From the NCBI RefSeq assembly GCF_029215975.1, contig NZ_JAEMVD010000006.1:1-50380 (forward strand): a stretch of DNA of 50,380 bases, read 5' to 3'. The DNA comes from Sulfurimonas sp. SAG-AH-194-C20. Its GTDB lineage: Bacteria > Campylobacterota > Campylobacteria > Campylobacterales > Sulfurimonadaceae. The translations under genes and the position numbers were made by a program. Shown one piece after another: positions 1 through 9,664 of this stretch. Position 1 is the first letter of the stretch, and every line of letters begins with the position of its first letter. The notes beneath the pieces are model-generated. The model saw nothing but the letters and a program-made list of their open reading frames with translations, had not been told where the DNA came from and made no database searches.

Positions 1-28
1 CAAGAGAGTTTAAAAATTCTACATCCAT
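1..28 (-). CDS. Start of an unidentified gene (partial, cut by window edge)
   Basis: An ATG at 28-26 on the minus strand opens a frame that stays open to the window edge and begins MDVEFLNSL. It starts five bases after the pyrB stop codon, so it would be the next gene of the same minus-strand transcript. A component-I-type aminodeoxychorismate synthase is one possibility because such proteins can open with a similar short N-terminus, but nine residues cannot settle it. Confidence 0.4.
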
Positions 29-33
29 TTGCT

Positions 34-903
34 TTAGGCTATAAGTTTCTTTAGAATTGCCATACGAATATTTACACCATTTGTTACTTGGTCTAAAATC
101 TTACAGCGCTTATCATCAAGTAGTGCATCTGTTATATCTATGTTTCTATGAACAGGACCAGGATGAAGCAGTACTATATCTCTACTCCCGAGTAGCTCCT
201 CCGTTATACAAAAGTCACTTGCATAGTCTTTGAGAGAGGCATAGCTCTGAGAAGAGTGGCGTTCAGTCTGTGTTCTAAGACTCATAATTGCATCAACTTC
301 ATCTATAATCTCACTTAAAAAATGTGTCCAACGCAGTGAAGTCTTTGGTAGAAAATGTGGAGGAGCAACGAGAATCACTTCCATACCAAACCTAGAGAGC
401 AGTTCTATGTTTGAGTTAGCTACACGAGAGTTTTTAATATCTCCAACTATCGCTATCTTTTTACCCTTTAAGTCTCCAAAATGCTCTTTAAGAGTATATA
501 AATCAAGGAGTGCTTGAGAAGGGTGTGCATGAGCACCATCACCTGCGTTTAGTATGCTTGCGTTTGTGTGTTTTGAAAGTATCTTTGGCACACCAGCATT
601 TTGATGACGGACGATGATGGCATGCGGGCCCATAGCATCTAGGTTCATAGCCGTATCTACTAAAGTCTCACCTTTTTTAGTTGAACTTTGTGCTACATCT
701 AAGTGAACTATTTCAGCACCAAGTCTTTTAGCTGCTATCTCAAAAGAGCTTTTTGTTCGTGTAGAGTTTTCAAAAAAGAGAGTAATTATAAGTTTATCAT
801 GAAGGATTCTATCAAAATGACCATCACTAAACTTTTTTGCATCGAGTAGTATCTCGTGTATCTCTTCTATGCTAAAGTCATCAGTACGAATCATATGTGC
901 CAT
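34..903 (-). CDS. pyrB: Aspartate carbamoyltransferase catalytic subunit
   Basis: The protein joins carbamoyl phosphate to aspartate in the second step of pyrimidine synthesis, in the cytoplasm. The 289 residues match the usual catalytic chain. The carbamoyl-phosphate loop is seen as STRTKSSFE at about residues 47-55, the substrate-binding [11 protein letters not shown] segment lies in the middle and [10 protein letters not shown] near the C-terminus. The start at ATG 903 follows a good AAAGGAAA ribosome site; a second ATG three codons in is less well placed. No regulatory chain (pyrI) is in the window. The gene lies 21 bases downstream of bioD on the same strand, so the two are probably cotranscribed, although their pathways are unrelated. 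Confidence 0.96.
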   Translation of the reverse strand: MAHMIRTDDFSIEEIHEILLDAKKFSDGHFDRILHDKLIITLFFENSTRTKSSFEIAAKRLGAEIVHLDVAQSSTKKGETLVDTAMNLDAMGPHAIIVRHQNAGVPKILSKHTNASILNAGDGAHAHPSQALLDLYTLKEHFGDLKGKKIAIVGDIKNSRVANSNIELLSRFGMEVILVAPPHFLPKTSLRWTHFLSEIIDEVDAIMSLRTQTERHSSQSYASLKDYASDFCITEELLGSRDIVLLHPGPVHRNIDITDALLDDKRCKILDQVTNGVNIRMAILKKLIA

Positions 904-924
904 GAAGTTTCCTTTATAAACATT

Positions 925-1572
925 TTAGAGATTATACAAGACATCGCAGATTGTGTCAATGTCATCATCTACTTTTAGGATTTCTATATCTTTGCTTGAA
1001 AAATATGGCTGACTTATAGTAGTAAAATCACCATCTTCTTCTCTTTGATTAAAGACCATCATCGCATCAATGTTCCTACTTTGAAGTGCTCCTAAAGAGA
1101 GCATACTATCATTAATGCATCCAAGTGCACAGTGTGTTACAAGAAGTCCTACTGCATTAAAAAATGGTATTAAATCTATCATCATAAAGTTTCCATCTAC
1201 TGGAACGAGTAGCCCGCCAGCCCCTTCTATTATAAGGATATCACACACTTTTTCTTGTTTGTCGATGGCATTGTTTAAAAGAGTAAAATCAAGTGCCTTT
1301 CCTTGCGAAGCGATAAAAGGAGCAGCAGGAAGTTCATAAGAGATAGGAACAACATCTTCTATAGTAAACTCTTTGCAAGCACCGTTGCACTCTTTGAGTT
1401 TTTTTAAAAGTAAGTCACCATCAGGATAAAGACCATCTTTTACACCTGTTTCAATGAGTTTAATAACCCCAACAGCTATACCCTTTGAAGCATAAGTCTC
1501 CATGAGCTTTAAAGTTGTGTATGTTTTACCAATGTCTGTATTTGTTGCAGTTACAAAGATTCTTTTTTTCAT
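925..1572 (-). CDS. bioD: Dethiobiotin synthetase
   Basis: BioD is the ATP-dependent carboxylase that closes the ureido ring of dethiobiotin from diaminopelargonate, the penultimate step of biotin synthesis. The N-terminus carries the family P-loop (TNTDIGKT, about residues 10-17), and the EGAGGLLVPV segment in the middle is the second conserved signature. At 215 residues it is a normal length. No other bio gene is near. No Shine-Dalgarno sequence precedes the ATG; instead a TATACT box ends exactly six bases before it, suggesting a leaderless transcript. pyrB follows closely. Confidence 0.93.
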   Translation of the reverse strand: MKKRIFVTATNTDIGKTYTTLKLMETYASKGIAVGVIKLIETGVKDGLYPDGDLLLKKLKECNGACKEFTIEDVVPISYELPAAPFIASQGKALDFTLLNNAIDKQEKVCDILIIEGAGGLLVPVDGNFMMIDLIPFFNAVGLLVTHCALGCINDSMLSLGALQSRNIDAMMVFNQREEDGDFTTISQPYFSSKDIEILKVDDDIDTICDVLYNL

Positions 1573-1578
1573 AAGAGA

Positions 1579-1584
1579 AGTATA
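1579..1584 (-). promoter_or_regulatory. Probable -10 box of bioD (leaderless arrangement)
   Basis: TATACT on the minus strand is followed by six bases and then the bioD ATG, with no Shine-Dalgarno sequence between. With normal sigma70 spacing the transcript would begin at or within the start codon. This is read from spacing only. Confidence 0.45.
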
Positions 1585-1658
1585 GCAATTTATAATTAAA
1601 AAAAAGAAAAATATCTATCTAGTGTAAAAACTTTGGATTTTTATTTATGGGTGTTAGA

Positions 1659-1768
1659 TTTGGATGTTTTTAGGAAGGAGCTTATGCGAGTGAGTGACTG
1701 AGTAAATCATCCAAAGACATCTGGCACTAAATGCCGATACCCCCGTCGCTAAAGCGAAAGTGGGGTAC
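1659..1768. repeat. Structured intergenic element, possible dispersed repeat
   Basis: This stretch lies between bioD and ilvC and is visibly more GC-rich than other spacers. It contains three nested or consecutive inverted repeats: TTTGGATG (1659-1666) with CATCCAAA (1708-1715), GGCA with TGCC (1723-1735, loop CTAAA), and TACCCC with GGGGTA (1738-1767), the last enclosing a TCGC-TAAA-GCGA hairpin. It sits immediately downstream of the ilvC stop codon. On the minus strand one frame is open through most of it but lacks a start. It may be a mobile repetitive element, a structured RNA tail of the ilvC message, or a remnant gene. No second copy was noticed in the window. Confidence 0.5.
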
Positions 1769-1783
1769 AAGAAATGAAAAATA

Positions 1784-2824
<1,041 letters not shown>

Positions 2825-2854
2825 TTAAGAACTTTGTCTTAAAAATTTTGTGGC

Positions 2855-2860
2855 ATTATA
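2855..2860 (-). promoter_or_regulatory. -10 box of the ilvC promoter
   Basis: A perfect TATAAT on the minus strand, in the context GGCTATAATGCC, lies about 49 bases upstream of the ilvC start. The predicted leader is about 40 bases and ends with the AAGGAAA ribosome site. No attenuator-like leader peptide is seen. Confidence 0.6.
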
Positions 2861-2943
2861 GCCAATTATATGTAAAACTTTCATTAGTTTTTCCTTATAT
2901 TTTTTCCTTGCTTTATATATTTAATCTCATCCATGTATAATAC

Positions 2944-3729
2944 TTGAAAATTTCCCTTGAACTTCAAGGTATAGGTGGAACAGTTTTCTCAATGTCACTA
3001 CATAAACAACAAATAAGTATAGAGCATAAATACCGAGGTAGTGTCATACTACCAGACAATACAGAAGCAAAAAATGTCTTTTTTCGTACAAAACAGGCCT
3101 ATGCAAACCACGAGAAGATGTGTGTAAACATTCTCTTCTCAAAAGCAAAGTTAGCAAAGCTTAAGCGCTATCAAAAAGGCTCATCAGAAACAGAACTAGA
3201 AAACTTAGAACTTTACATCCAAATGGGAGAGATTTTAGATTTTAACACTGACGATGCTCTCAAAGTTAAGAATGCTATTCTCTTTACAAATGACAGTGCT
3301 CATACTAGTTTTAACATTACAAAACGACTCAAACTTATCAACAAAAAGCATCGAAGTAAGACTAATGCAAACTATCTTTTTTGGGATATCGAAAACTTTT
3401 CAAGCATAAGTTCTATTTTTAATGACATTATAGATAAGTACGAGATAGATGATGACTTTATCTACATGGCTGCAAACCCTGACTCTTTGTACCTTAAACG
3501 TGCAGAATGGGAAGCAAACCTTTATGACTATGGTAAAACGCTTAACTCTTTTAACTTTATAAAATGTGACCATGGAAAAGATGTAGCAGATGATGTTCTT
3601 TTAGGAAAATTCATAGATGCAAAAATCACAAATGCAAATGTTTTTATACTCACATTTGATAGAGAATTAAAAGAGCGTTTCACTGATGCAACAAACCAGA
3701 GCAACAACCTCTTTATACTGGGAAAATAA
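2944..3729 (+). CDS. Unknown protein with NYN/PIN-like C-terminal domain
   Basis: I do not recognise a named family for the whole 261-residue protein. The C-terminal 125 residues look like a NYN/PIN-type RNase fold: an opening strand with DIENF, a central KDVADDVLLGKFID helix with acidic residues, and a strand ending in FDRELKERF, similar to the spaced acidic residues of NYN domains. The first half is rich in strands and unassigned. The start shown is TTG with no ribosome site; a stop lies two codons upstream, and a TATAAT box at 2936-2941 sits almost on top of it. The next in-frame start is ATG 2992. The 3' end overlaps the convergent FIST-EAL gene by 17 bases. Confidence 0.7.
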   Translation: MKISLELQGIGGTVFSMSLHKQQISIEHKYRGSVILPDNTEAKNVFFRTKQAYANHEKMCVNILFSKAKLAKLKRYQKGSSETELENLELYIQMGEILDFNTDDALKVKNAILFTNDSAHTSFNITKRLKLINKKHRSKTNANYLFWDIENFSSISSIFNDIIDKYEIDDDFIYMAANPDSLYLKRAEWEANLYDYGKTLNSFNFIKCDHGKDVADDVLLGKFIDAKITNANVFILTFDRELKERFTDATNQSNNLFILGK

Positions 3730-6238
3730 ACTCTTCAAGTACTTCTGCCTCGGGTTTACCTAAGTAATACCCTTGTGCATAGTCAATACCTAACTCTTCG
3801 ACTACTTTGTATACGGCTTCATTATGTACAAATTCTGCAACAATTTTTTTACCAAGTTTTTTAGCAAATACAATAATCGTTTCAACAACAAGTCTAGCAT
3901 TTTGATCTGTATCTATATTTTTTATCAAACTTCCATCTATTTTCATAATATCTGAACGCATAGTTGTCATATGCTCAAAATTTGCAAATCCCGAACCAAA
4001 ATCATCAATAGCTATAGATGCACCTAATATATAAATATTTTCTATAAATTTGGTAACAAGTTCTGCATTATCATTTTCTTGAGTTTCTAAAATCTCAATG
4101 GTAAGCTGTGAAGCGATACTGTACTCTTTAATCTTATCAAAAATAAATTGTCTTGTTTGGTTATTTGTGATATCACTAAAAGAGAGGTTAACACTAAAGT
4201 CAAGTCTATTCTTTTTAAAATAACTAAATGATTTTTCTATCATAATTTCAGTTATCTGAGGATAAAGTTTTATCTTTCTACTAACATCTAAAAATGAAAA
4301 TGGTGAGAGGAGTGCACCTTCATCATTAACTAAGCGCACTAAAGCTTCATATTTTGCCACTTTGTTTGTTTTAACATCTACGATAGGTTGAAAATATGGG
4401 AATATTCTATCGCTGAGCATTGCATGTTTTATTGTGTTTGCCATGTTAATATTTGACTCATATTGTCTCGCAAGTTGTAAATCTTCATTAAACACTAGGT
4501 ACTCATTACCAGAGCGTTTAGCTAATTTCAATGTCATGTCTGCATTTACTAAACCAGTTTTTTTATCATTAATTAATGCAGCAGAAACCGTTACTGACAC
4601 GTGTGCCAGGTGTCCATTAGCAACAAAAAAATCTTCTGATTCTATAACTCTAATACAGTTTCTAATTTTTTCATGAATTGCTTGGGTATTTGATGCTACT
4701 TTGACGATAATAGCAAACTCGTCAGAAGGGAGTTTAAAAACTTCTGCATCTTCTTCCTTTCCTAACATTTGCAGTATAAAAGCTAGTTTTTTAAGTACTT
4801 CATCGCCAATCTCATGTCCATAAAAGTCATTTATCATTGTAAAGTCATCTATATTTACTAGAATAAGCATTTTACCCAAATTCGTATTAAGTTTTTTTAT
4901 CAAACTAAGTCTATTAGGTAAACCAGTCAACTTATCATAATATGCTTGCTTGTAAATATAATCTGCACTCTCTTGTATCTTCATTTCTAAATTAGAGTTT
5001 AGTTCTTCTAGTTCAACGGATACAGCATTTGCTAAGTGTGCCATTACATGATGTGCATCTATATTAAATTCCTGTTGCTCAAAATACTCCGTATTATCTA
5101 AAACAGGAGAGGAAGAAGTATCCTCACTTAAAATTAACATTGTCGTTGTTTCATTAAGAAGTTGATTGCACTTATCCTGATGATAAAATTCTCCGTATGT
5201 AAAAAATCCAGAAACACTTCCAATACTTGAAAGATTTTTGAGTTCATCGCTCATATACTCTTTTAAAAAACGTCGTCTTGCCATGCATGAATAAATAAAT
5301 ACAGCCTCAGGTTTATACTCAAGCTTATTAAGGATTTTTTTCGTTTTATAATTACTATTTTTTAAAATTTCACCTATCTCTCCAACCCCAAAACGAACCT
5401 TTGTCCCTTCTTTAATGTTTCCAGCAAAAGTCAATGAACCATCATCATGTTTTAGCAACACGGCACGTCCAATTAAGACATCATCTACTTTAAAAATTAA
5501 AGGAAATTCTATACCAATTTGTGGGAGCCTTGCTGCTAATTCTTTACCCATATATTTTGCATATATATCAACTGTACTAATTCCATCTATTTCATACACG
5601 CGATTGTGTATTGATTTTGTTACTTTTAGCTCTTTTCCAACAGGTAACCAATCAAAGGAATAGTCCGTTGTAATATTTAATGTTTTGGAACTCAAAGAGA
5701 CCCCAACTGCACCTTTATCTGTAATCTCCTTATTCGTAAAAACATACGTTTTAAAAAGTTTACCGTTGTCTCCTGCAAGCCCACCTGAAAGAATTACACT
5801 AGAAGACACATGGCTAATACCTTTGGCAAATTCTTCTCCATTTGTATGTAATCCGTCAGTAAAACTTATAATTAGTTTTGTTTCATTTTCAATTAAACTT
5901 TGCCCCATGAGTATACCGGTATCATAGCTAGCATTAAGTGCATTTTCATGTAAGACAAGTATCGACTTTAATACTGTTTGGTTGAATTTTGTAAATGTAA
6001 CTATATTGGTTTTTTCTATATAGACTTGTGTCTTGTTAATGATTCCATCAGTAGTTGTACCTATTATAATAGAGTTGGGAAAAGTATTGGAAAAAAAAGT
6101 CTGAATCTCTTTTAACTCTTGAAAATTTGTCGTTGTACAAAATAGTTGTATGAGTGTTTGAGATGAATCAATTGATTCAACATTTAACTTATTTAATATT
6201 TCTGCTGGCTTAATAAAATCAAATGTTAAATTTATCAT
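3713..6238 (-). CDS. FIST-domain sensor with degenerate GGDEF and intact EAL domains
   Basis: This 841-residue cytoplasmic protein probably breaks down cyclic di-GMP in response to a small ligand. Residues about 25-225 form a FIST N domain and 235-370 a FIST C domain, a pair thought to sense small molecules such as amino acids. A GGDEF-like domain runs from about 435 to 585, but its signature is LPSDEF (503-508), so cyclase activity is unlikely. The EAL domain (about 612-838) keeps the key elements: EALVR at 631, VNLS at 683, EILE ending at 716, DDFGSG at 745, K766, E802 and AQGYYLGKP at 821. There is no signal peptide or membrane segment. It has no ribosome site; TAGAAT lies five bases before ATG. 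Confidence 0.9.
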   Translation of the reverse strand: MINLTFDFIKPAEILNKLNVESIDSSQTLIQLFCTTTNFQELKEIQTFFSNTFPNSIIIGTTTDGIINKTQVYIEKTNIVTFTKFNQTVLKSILVLHENALNASYDTGILMGQSLIENETKLIISFTDGLHTNGEEFAKGISHVSSSVILSGGLAGDNGKLFKTYVFTNKEITDKGAVGVSLSSKTLNITTDYSFDWLPVGKELKVTKSIHNRVYEIDGISTVDIYAKYMGKELAARLPQIGIEFPLIFKVDDVLIGRAVLLKHDDGSLTFAGNIKEGTKVRFGVGEIGEILKNSNYKTKKILNKLEYKPEAVFIYSCMARRRFLKEYMSDELKNLSSIGSVSGFFTYGEFYHQDKCNQLLNETTTMLILSEDTSSSPVLDNTEYFEQQEFNIDAHHVMAHLANAVSVELEELNSNLEMKIQESADYIYKQAYYDKLTGLPNRLSLIKKLNTNLGKMLILVNIDDFTMINDFYGHEIGDEVLKKLAFILQMLGKEEDAEVFKLPSDEFAIIVKVASNTQAIHEKIRNCIRVIESEDFFVANGHLAHVSVTVSAALINDKKTGLVNADMTLKLAKRSGNEYLVFNEDLQLARQYESNINMANTIKHAMLSDRIFPYFQPIVDVKTNKVAKYEALVRLVNDEGALLSPFSFLDVSRKIKLYPQITEIMIEKSFSYFKKNRLDFSVNLSFSDITNNQTRQFIFDKIKEYSIASQLTIEILETQENDNAELVTKFIENIYILGASIAIDDFGSGFANFEHMTTMRSDIMKIDGSLIKNIDTDQNARLVVETIIVFAKKLGKKIVAEFVHNEAVYKVVEELGIDYAQGYYLGKPEAEVLEEFIFPV

Positions 6239-6280
6239 TTTTTATTCTACCATAAACTCTAGTCAATAGTCTTAAACTGC

Positions 6281-6988
6281 TTAGAGAATAATTTTCATAC
6301 AGTAAAATAAAGAAAATAAAGCTATTTGATGTGATAAATATATCACAAAAGAATGTCTTCCAAAAAAAGACAAAGTGTTATTTACTATATGTTTAGTTTT
6401 AAATATTCTAAGCTGAAATAATCTATTATGAATTCTATAATATGCAAAAACAATACCAAAAAGATAAGCACTGAACCATGGGATTATACTGATTAAGTCT
6501 TGCGTATAACCTATGGGTAAATAGAAAGGTTTTTGTAAAAAATTATATAACCAGTGCATATTTATCCACGACATGTTGTACCCAAGGATGATAAGTATTG
6601 CTAAGAATAGAGATATTTTTGGTGATTTTAACAGAGGTAAGCTCATTACTGTAACAATAAGAAAGAAATGCAGTACTCCAAAGTATATCCATGTAGCTGG
6701 AAATTGTGTATAACTTCCAAGGCTCACACCTAAAGAGGCTATACTTAATATCAAAACTTTTTTAACTAACTTTTTTTTATTTATACCATTTTCATGTGTC
6801 AGCTGTGTACTAATCCCTGCTGAAAATATAAACATACTCACTATCAGATAACGAAAGTATCTCCAAAAATCATCATGTTTTAAATCAAAATCAGCATATC
6901 CAAAATGTTTTAAATCAAAACAAAAGTGAAAGATAACCATAAGGACAATAGCTACACCACGAAAGATATCTAAACCTTGTAGTCTCAT
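6281..6988 (-). CDS. DUF1624-type membrane acyltransferase-like protein
   Basis: The 235-residue protein has about seven hydrophobic segments and opens with RLQGLDIFRGVAIVLMVIFH, the hallmark of DUF1624, a family related to heparan-alpha-glucosaminide N-acetyltransferase and other integral membrane acyltransferases. The charged R and D of the first segment and the following HFCFDL are visible. Substrate is unknown. Its start overlaps the end of ruvX by four bases, so it is translationally coupled to that gene and probably the last gene of the mnmE-ruvX transcript. Confidence 0.8.
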   Translation of the reverse strand: MRLQGLDIFRGVAIVLMVIFHFCFDLKHFGYADFDLKHDDFWRYFRYLIVSMFIFSAGISTQLTHENGINKKKLVKKVLILSIASLGVSLGSYTQFPATWIYFGVLHFFLIVTVMSLPLLKSPKISLFLAILIILGYNMSWINMHWLYNFLQKPFYLPIGYTQDLISIIPWFSAYLFGIVFAYYRIHNRLFQLRIFKTKHIVNNTLSFFGRHSFVIYLSHQIALFSLFYCMKIIL

Positions 6989-7386
6989 TTTTGCTGTTTT
7001 TTCTTATAGAGATAGCGTTGTAAAATTATCATAGCAGAGATAGAGTCTATCCTTCCATCTCTAATGTATTTTATTTCACCTTTCATCAGGCTCTCAGCTT
7101 CAAGTGAACTTCCAGCCTCATCTTGGTAAAAAATCTCGCCCTTAAAATCTACAAGGTTCATAAAATGCTCGATTCTTCTTCGCATCTCATCTTCGCTACT
7201 GCCACCAAGAGGGATACCAATAACAACAGTATCTATCTCCCACTCTTTAATAGCTTTGCGAACTTCAGCAGAAGCTTGGTTACGATTTTTTCTTATAACG
7301 GCTGGAAGAGGAGTAACTAAATCTTTATGAGCAGAGTACGCAAGTCCTATGCGTTTAAGCCCAAGGTCAATTGCAATGTATTTCAT
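6985..7386 (-). CDS. ruvX: YqgF/RuvX-type nuclease
   Basis: The 133-residue protein belongs to the YqgF family of RNase H-fold nucleases, which act as putative Holliday junction resolvase and in pre-16S rRNA 5' processing. The first acidic residue sits in AIDLGLKRIGLA near the N-terminus, followed by VVIGIPLGG and the YQDEAGSSLEAE segment, which supplies a second acidic group, and by DGRIDSISAMIIL, which supplies the last. Length is normal. It starts one base after the mnmE stop and overlaps the DUF1624 gene by four bases. Confidence 0.9.
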   Translation of the reverse strand: MKYIAIDLGLKRIGLAYSAHKDLVTPLPAVIRKNRNQASAEVRKAIKEWEIDTVVIGIPLGGSSEDEMRRRIEHFMNLVDFKGEIFYQDEAGSSLEAESLMKGEIKYIRDGRIDSISAMIILQRYLYKKKQQK

Positions 7387-7387
7387 A

Positions 7388-8728
7388 CTATTTTCCTAAA
7401 CAAAAAGAGCCAAACATCTTGTCTAACATCTCATCATTCTCAAAAGGTCGTGTTATACTCGACATCTCTTTTACAGCTTCGTTTAAATGAAAAGAAAATA
7501 TTTCTAACTCCTGAGTCTCTAGCGGGAAGAAGGCTTCTTCTATGTTTTTCATAGTCTCTTCTACTGCGTTTATCTGGCGTGCAGAGATAAGCATAATTTC
7601 ATCACTACTATTACTTGTGTCCATTATTGCCTCAAGTGACACAATCAAACTACTAACATCCTCTTTAGAGTTGAGTTCTAAGTCAAATTTTAGTGATTTG
7701 TGTGAGAACTTTTGAGGTAAATCTTTTTTATTTTTTATTACTATGATTTTTTTTGATTCTTTTGCTGTATCTAAAAGTTTTATAATCTCTTTATCTTCAT
7801 CATCAGCTTCTCTTGAGCTATCAAAAAGGGCTACAACGATGTCGCTTTGTTCTATCGCTTCTAAACTTCTTTGGATACCTATTTTTTCTATCTCATCATT
7901 TGCTTCACGAATCCCTGCGGTATCTACCATACGAATGAGATGTGTACCGATTTTCACTTGTTCTTCTATGGTGTCACGAGTCGTTCCTGCTATCTCACTA
8001 ACTATCGCTCTATCAAAGTTTAGGAGTGCATTTAAGAGTGAAGATTTACCAACATTTGGTTTTCCAACGATAGCTACACGAAAACCTTGCATCAAACCTT
8101 CACGAGACTTTGAAGCTTGAAGGGTTTTGTTTAGTAAGATGTAGAGTTCATCAAGTTTAGACTTTATCTGAACAACTAAGTCCTCAGGTAAATCCTCTTC
8201 AGCATAATCAATAGTCACTTCGCTAAATGCCAAGATATGGATAATCTCATCTCTAACATCTTCTATAAAGTGTTTGAGTGATCCCTTCATTTGAGCTGCT
8301 AAAATTTTTGCAGCATCTTCACTTTTAGCTTCGATAAGTTGGGCGATAGCTTCCGCCTCACTTAAATCGATACGACCATTAAAAAAAGCACGTTTGGAAA
8401 ATTCTCCAGCAGTAGCAAGTCTTGCTCCTGCGTTTAGAGTAGCTTTAAGTATGCTTTGTGCCACTATAAAACCACCATGACACTGGATTTCTACTACATG
8501 TTCTGCTGTAAAAGAGTGCGGTGCCTGAAAGTAAATAATGATAGCTTCATCTATCAGAGTATCTTGTGCATCATATATAGTACAAAGTGCTGCATATCGA
8601 GGTTCTAGTGTTTTGTTATGTGTGAGTTTTTTTACTATCTCTAAGGCATCATCACCACTTATACGGATAATTGCTATAGAGCCTATGCCATTAGCTGTTG
8701 CAATGGCACTTATAGTATCTGAGTGCAT
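7388..8728 (-). CDS. mnmE: tRNA uridine-5-carboxymethylaminomethyl GTPase
   Basis: MnmE works with MnmG to modify the wobble uridine U34 of several tRNAs. The 446 residues show the family layout: an N-terminal folate-binding domain, a helical domain, and an inserted G domain with P-loop GKPNVGKSSLLN, the TTRDT switch I and DTAGIRE switch II. The protein ends in FCLGK, the conserved C-terminal Cys motif. The gene begins one base after the jag stop, in the conserved order rpmH-rnpA-yidD-yidC-jag-mnmE. No strong ribosome site precedes it, so it is probably translationally coupled. Confidence 0.96.
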   Translation of the reverse strand: MHSDTISAIATANGIGSIAIIRISGDDALEIVKKLTHNKTLEPRYAALCTIYDAQDTLIDEAIIIYFQAPHSFTAEHVVEIQCHGGFIVAQSILKATLNAGARLATAGEFSKRAFFNGRIDLSEAEAIAQLIEAKSEDAAKILAAQMKGSLKHFIEDVRDEIIHILAFSEVTIDYAEEDLPEDLVVQIKSKLDELYILLNKTLQASKSREGLMQGFRVAIVGKPNVGKSSLLNALLNFDRAIVSEIAGTTRDTIEEQVKIGTHLIRMVDTAGIREANDEIEKIGIQRSLEAIEQSDIVVALFDSSREADDEDKEIIKLLDTAKESKKIIVIKNKKDLPQKFSHKSLKFDLELNSKEDVSSLIVSLEAIMDTSNSSDEIMLISARQINAVEETMKNIEEAFFPLETQELEIFSFHLNEAVKEMSSITRPFENDEMLDKMFGSFCLGK

Positions 8729-8729
8729 T

Positions 8730-9662
8730 TTAGTTGTTATAATCGTTTATGATTATGTATTTTAACCCATCGCGAGTTGAGCGAATGACTACATACTTCT
8801 GAGGATATTTTGCACGTAGCTCTTTGAGTGCTATTTGTACTAAAACACCATCAAGAATTTTTGTTTGTGCCCTGCCATCTCTGTCAATGTTTTCATATAC
8901 ATTTATTAAGTAGCGCCCTATGGACTCTTCTTGGTTTTGTAAGAACTCTGCTATCTCTAAACGCAGTTGTACTTCATACTTAGAGTTAATCCAGTTAAAA
9001 ATCATATAAGAGAGTGCTTTATACCTATAACCTTCTTTACCTATAAGAAGAGCCGCATCATCACCTTTAAACTCTATCAAAAGTGTTTCACTATCATAAG
9101 TACTTACTTCAATCTTATCTATTGCAAAACAGGTGAGTTTAAAAAGAGCATTTATTTTTATCTGTACTTCTTCTACAATTGAGTCTAAGTTTGTACTATT
9201 TTTTAGTTCTTCTTCTGGTTCATTACCCTCATCATATTCATCATCATAATCAGCAGTATAATCAAGTCCATTCATCAAGTCATCATCTTCGTCATCTTGA
9301 TCACTTACAAAAGATGCTGGCATTATAGTATCGTTTAAAACTGTTTGTGCCTTAGGCTTTTTAGCAGGTTTATCTTGAGGAACAGTTTGAGTCTTTTTTC
9401 TTTCATTCTTTTTTCTTTCATTCTTTTTAGCAGTTCTCTCTATCTTTTTATTCTTTTGTTTAGGCTCTTGTGTAGACTTTTCTTCTAGCTCTTCCTCATC
9501 CAGGCGTAGTGCAACAATTATCGCACTCTTTTTAAAGAAACCCAAGAAACCTTTACTTGGGACTTGAATAACTTCAATTTTGAGTTGTGTAATAGAACAC
9601 TCTAGCTCTGTTGCAGCATTTTGATATGCTATTTCAAGTGTAGTTGCTTCAATTTTTAACAT
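8730..9662 (-). CDS. jag: Jag/KhpB-type RNA-binding protein
   Basis: The protein (310 residues) begins with a Jag_N domain (about 1-52, including the GFLGFFKKSA segment typical of the family). A long linker of about 110 residues is first strongly basic, with KKNERKK repeated, and then acidic. The C-terminal half has a KH domain with the GxxG loop IGKEG and a region in the position of an R3H domain, where the usual arginine-histidine signature is weak. Jag/KhpB proteins bind RNA and affect cell envelope growth. It lies two bases after yidC, the standard neighbour. Confidence 0.88.
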   Translation of the reverse strand: MLKIEATTLEIAYQNAATELECSITQLKIEVIQVPSKGFLGFFKKSAIIVALRLDEEELEEKSTQEPKQKNKKIERTAKKNERKKNERKKTQTVPQDKPAKKPKAQTVLNDTIMPASFVSDQDDEDDDLMNGLDYTADYDDEYDEGNEPEEELKNSTNLDSIVEEVQIKINALFKLTCFAIDKIEVSTYDSETLLIEFKGDDAALLIGKEGYRYKALSYMIFNWINSKYEVQLRLEIAEFLQNQEESIGRYLINVYENIDRDGRAQTKILDGVLVQIALKELRAKYPQKYVVIRSTRDGLKYIIINDYNN

Positions 9663-9664
9663 AC

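Noticed and set aside
1115-1339. Plus-strand ORF inside bioD
   Set aside because: It is antisense to bioD, has no homology or ribosome site, and is a shadow of the real gene, as are the other opposite-strand frames inside conserved genes such as 27668-28039 and 7743-8120.
6561-6573. TTATCCAC sequence as a DnaA box
   Set aside because: It is single, lies in the coding sequence of the DUF1624 gene and has no partner boxes.
9360-9440. Tandem repeat in jag
   Set aside because: The short repeated stretch is the lysine-rich KKNERKK linker of the protein and needs no separate repeat feature.
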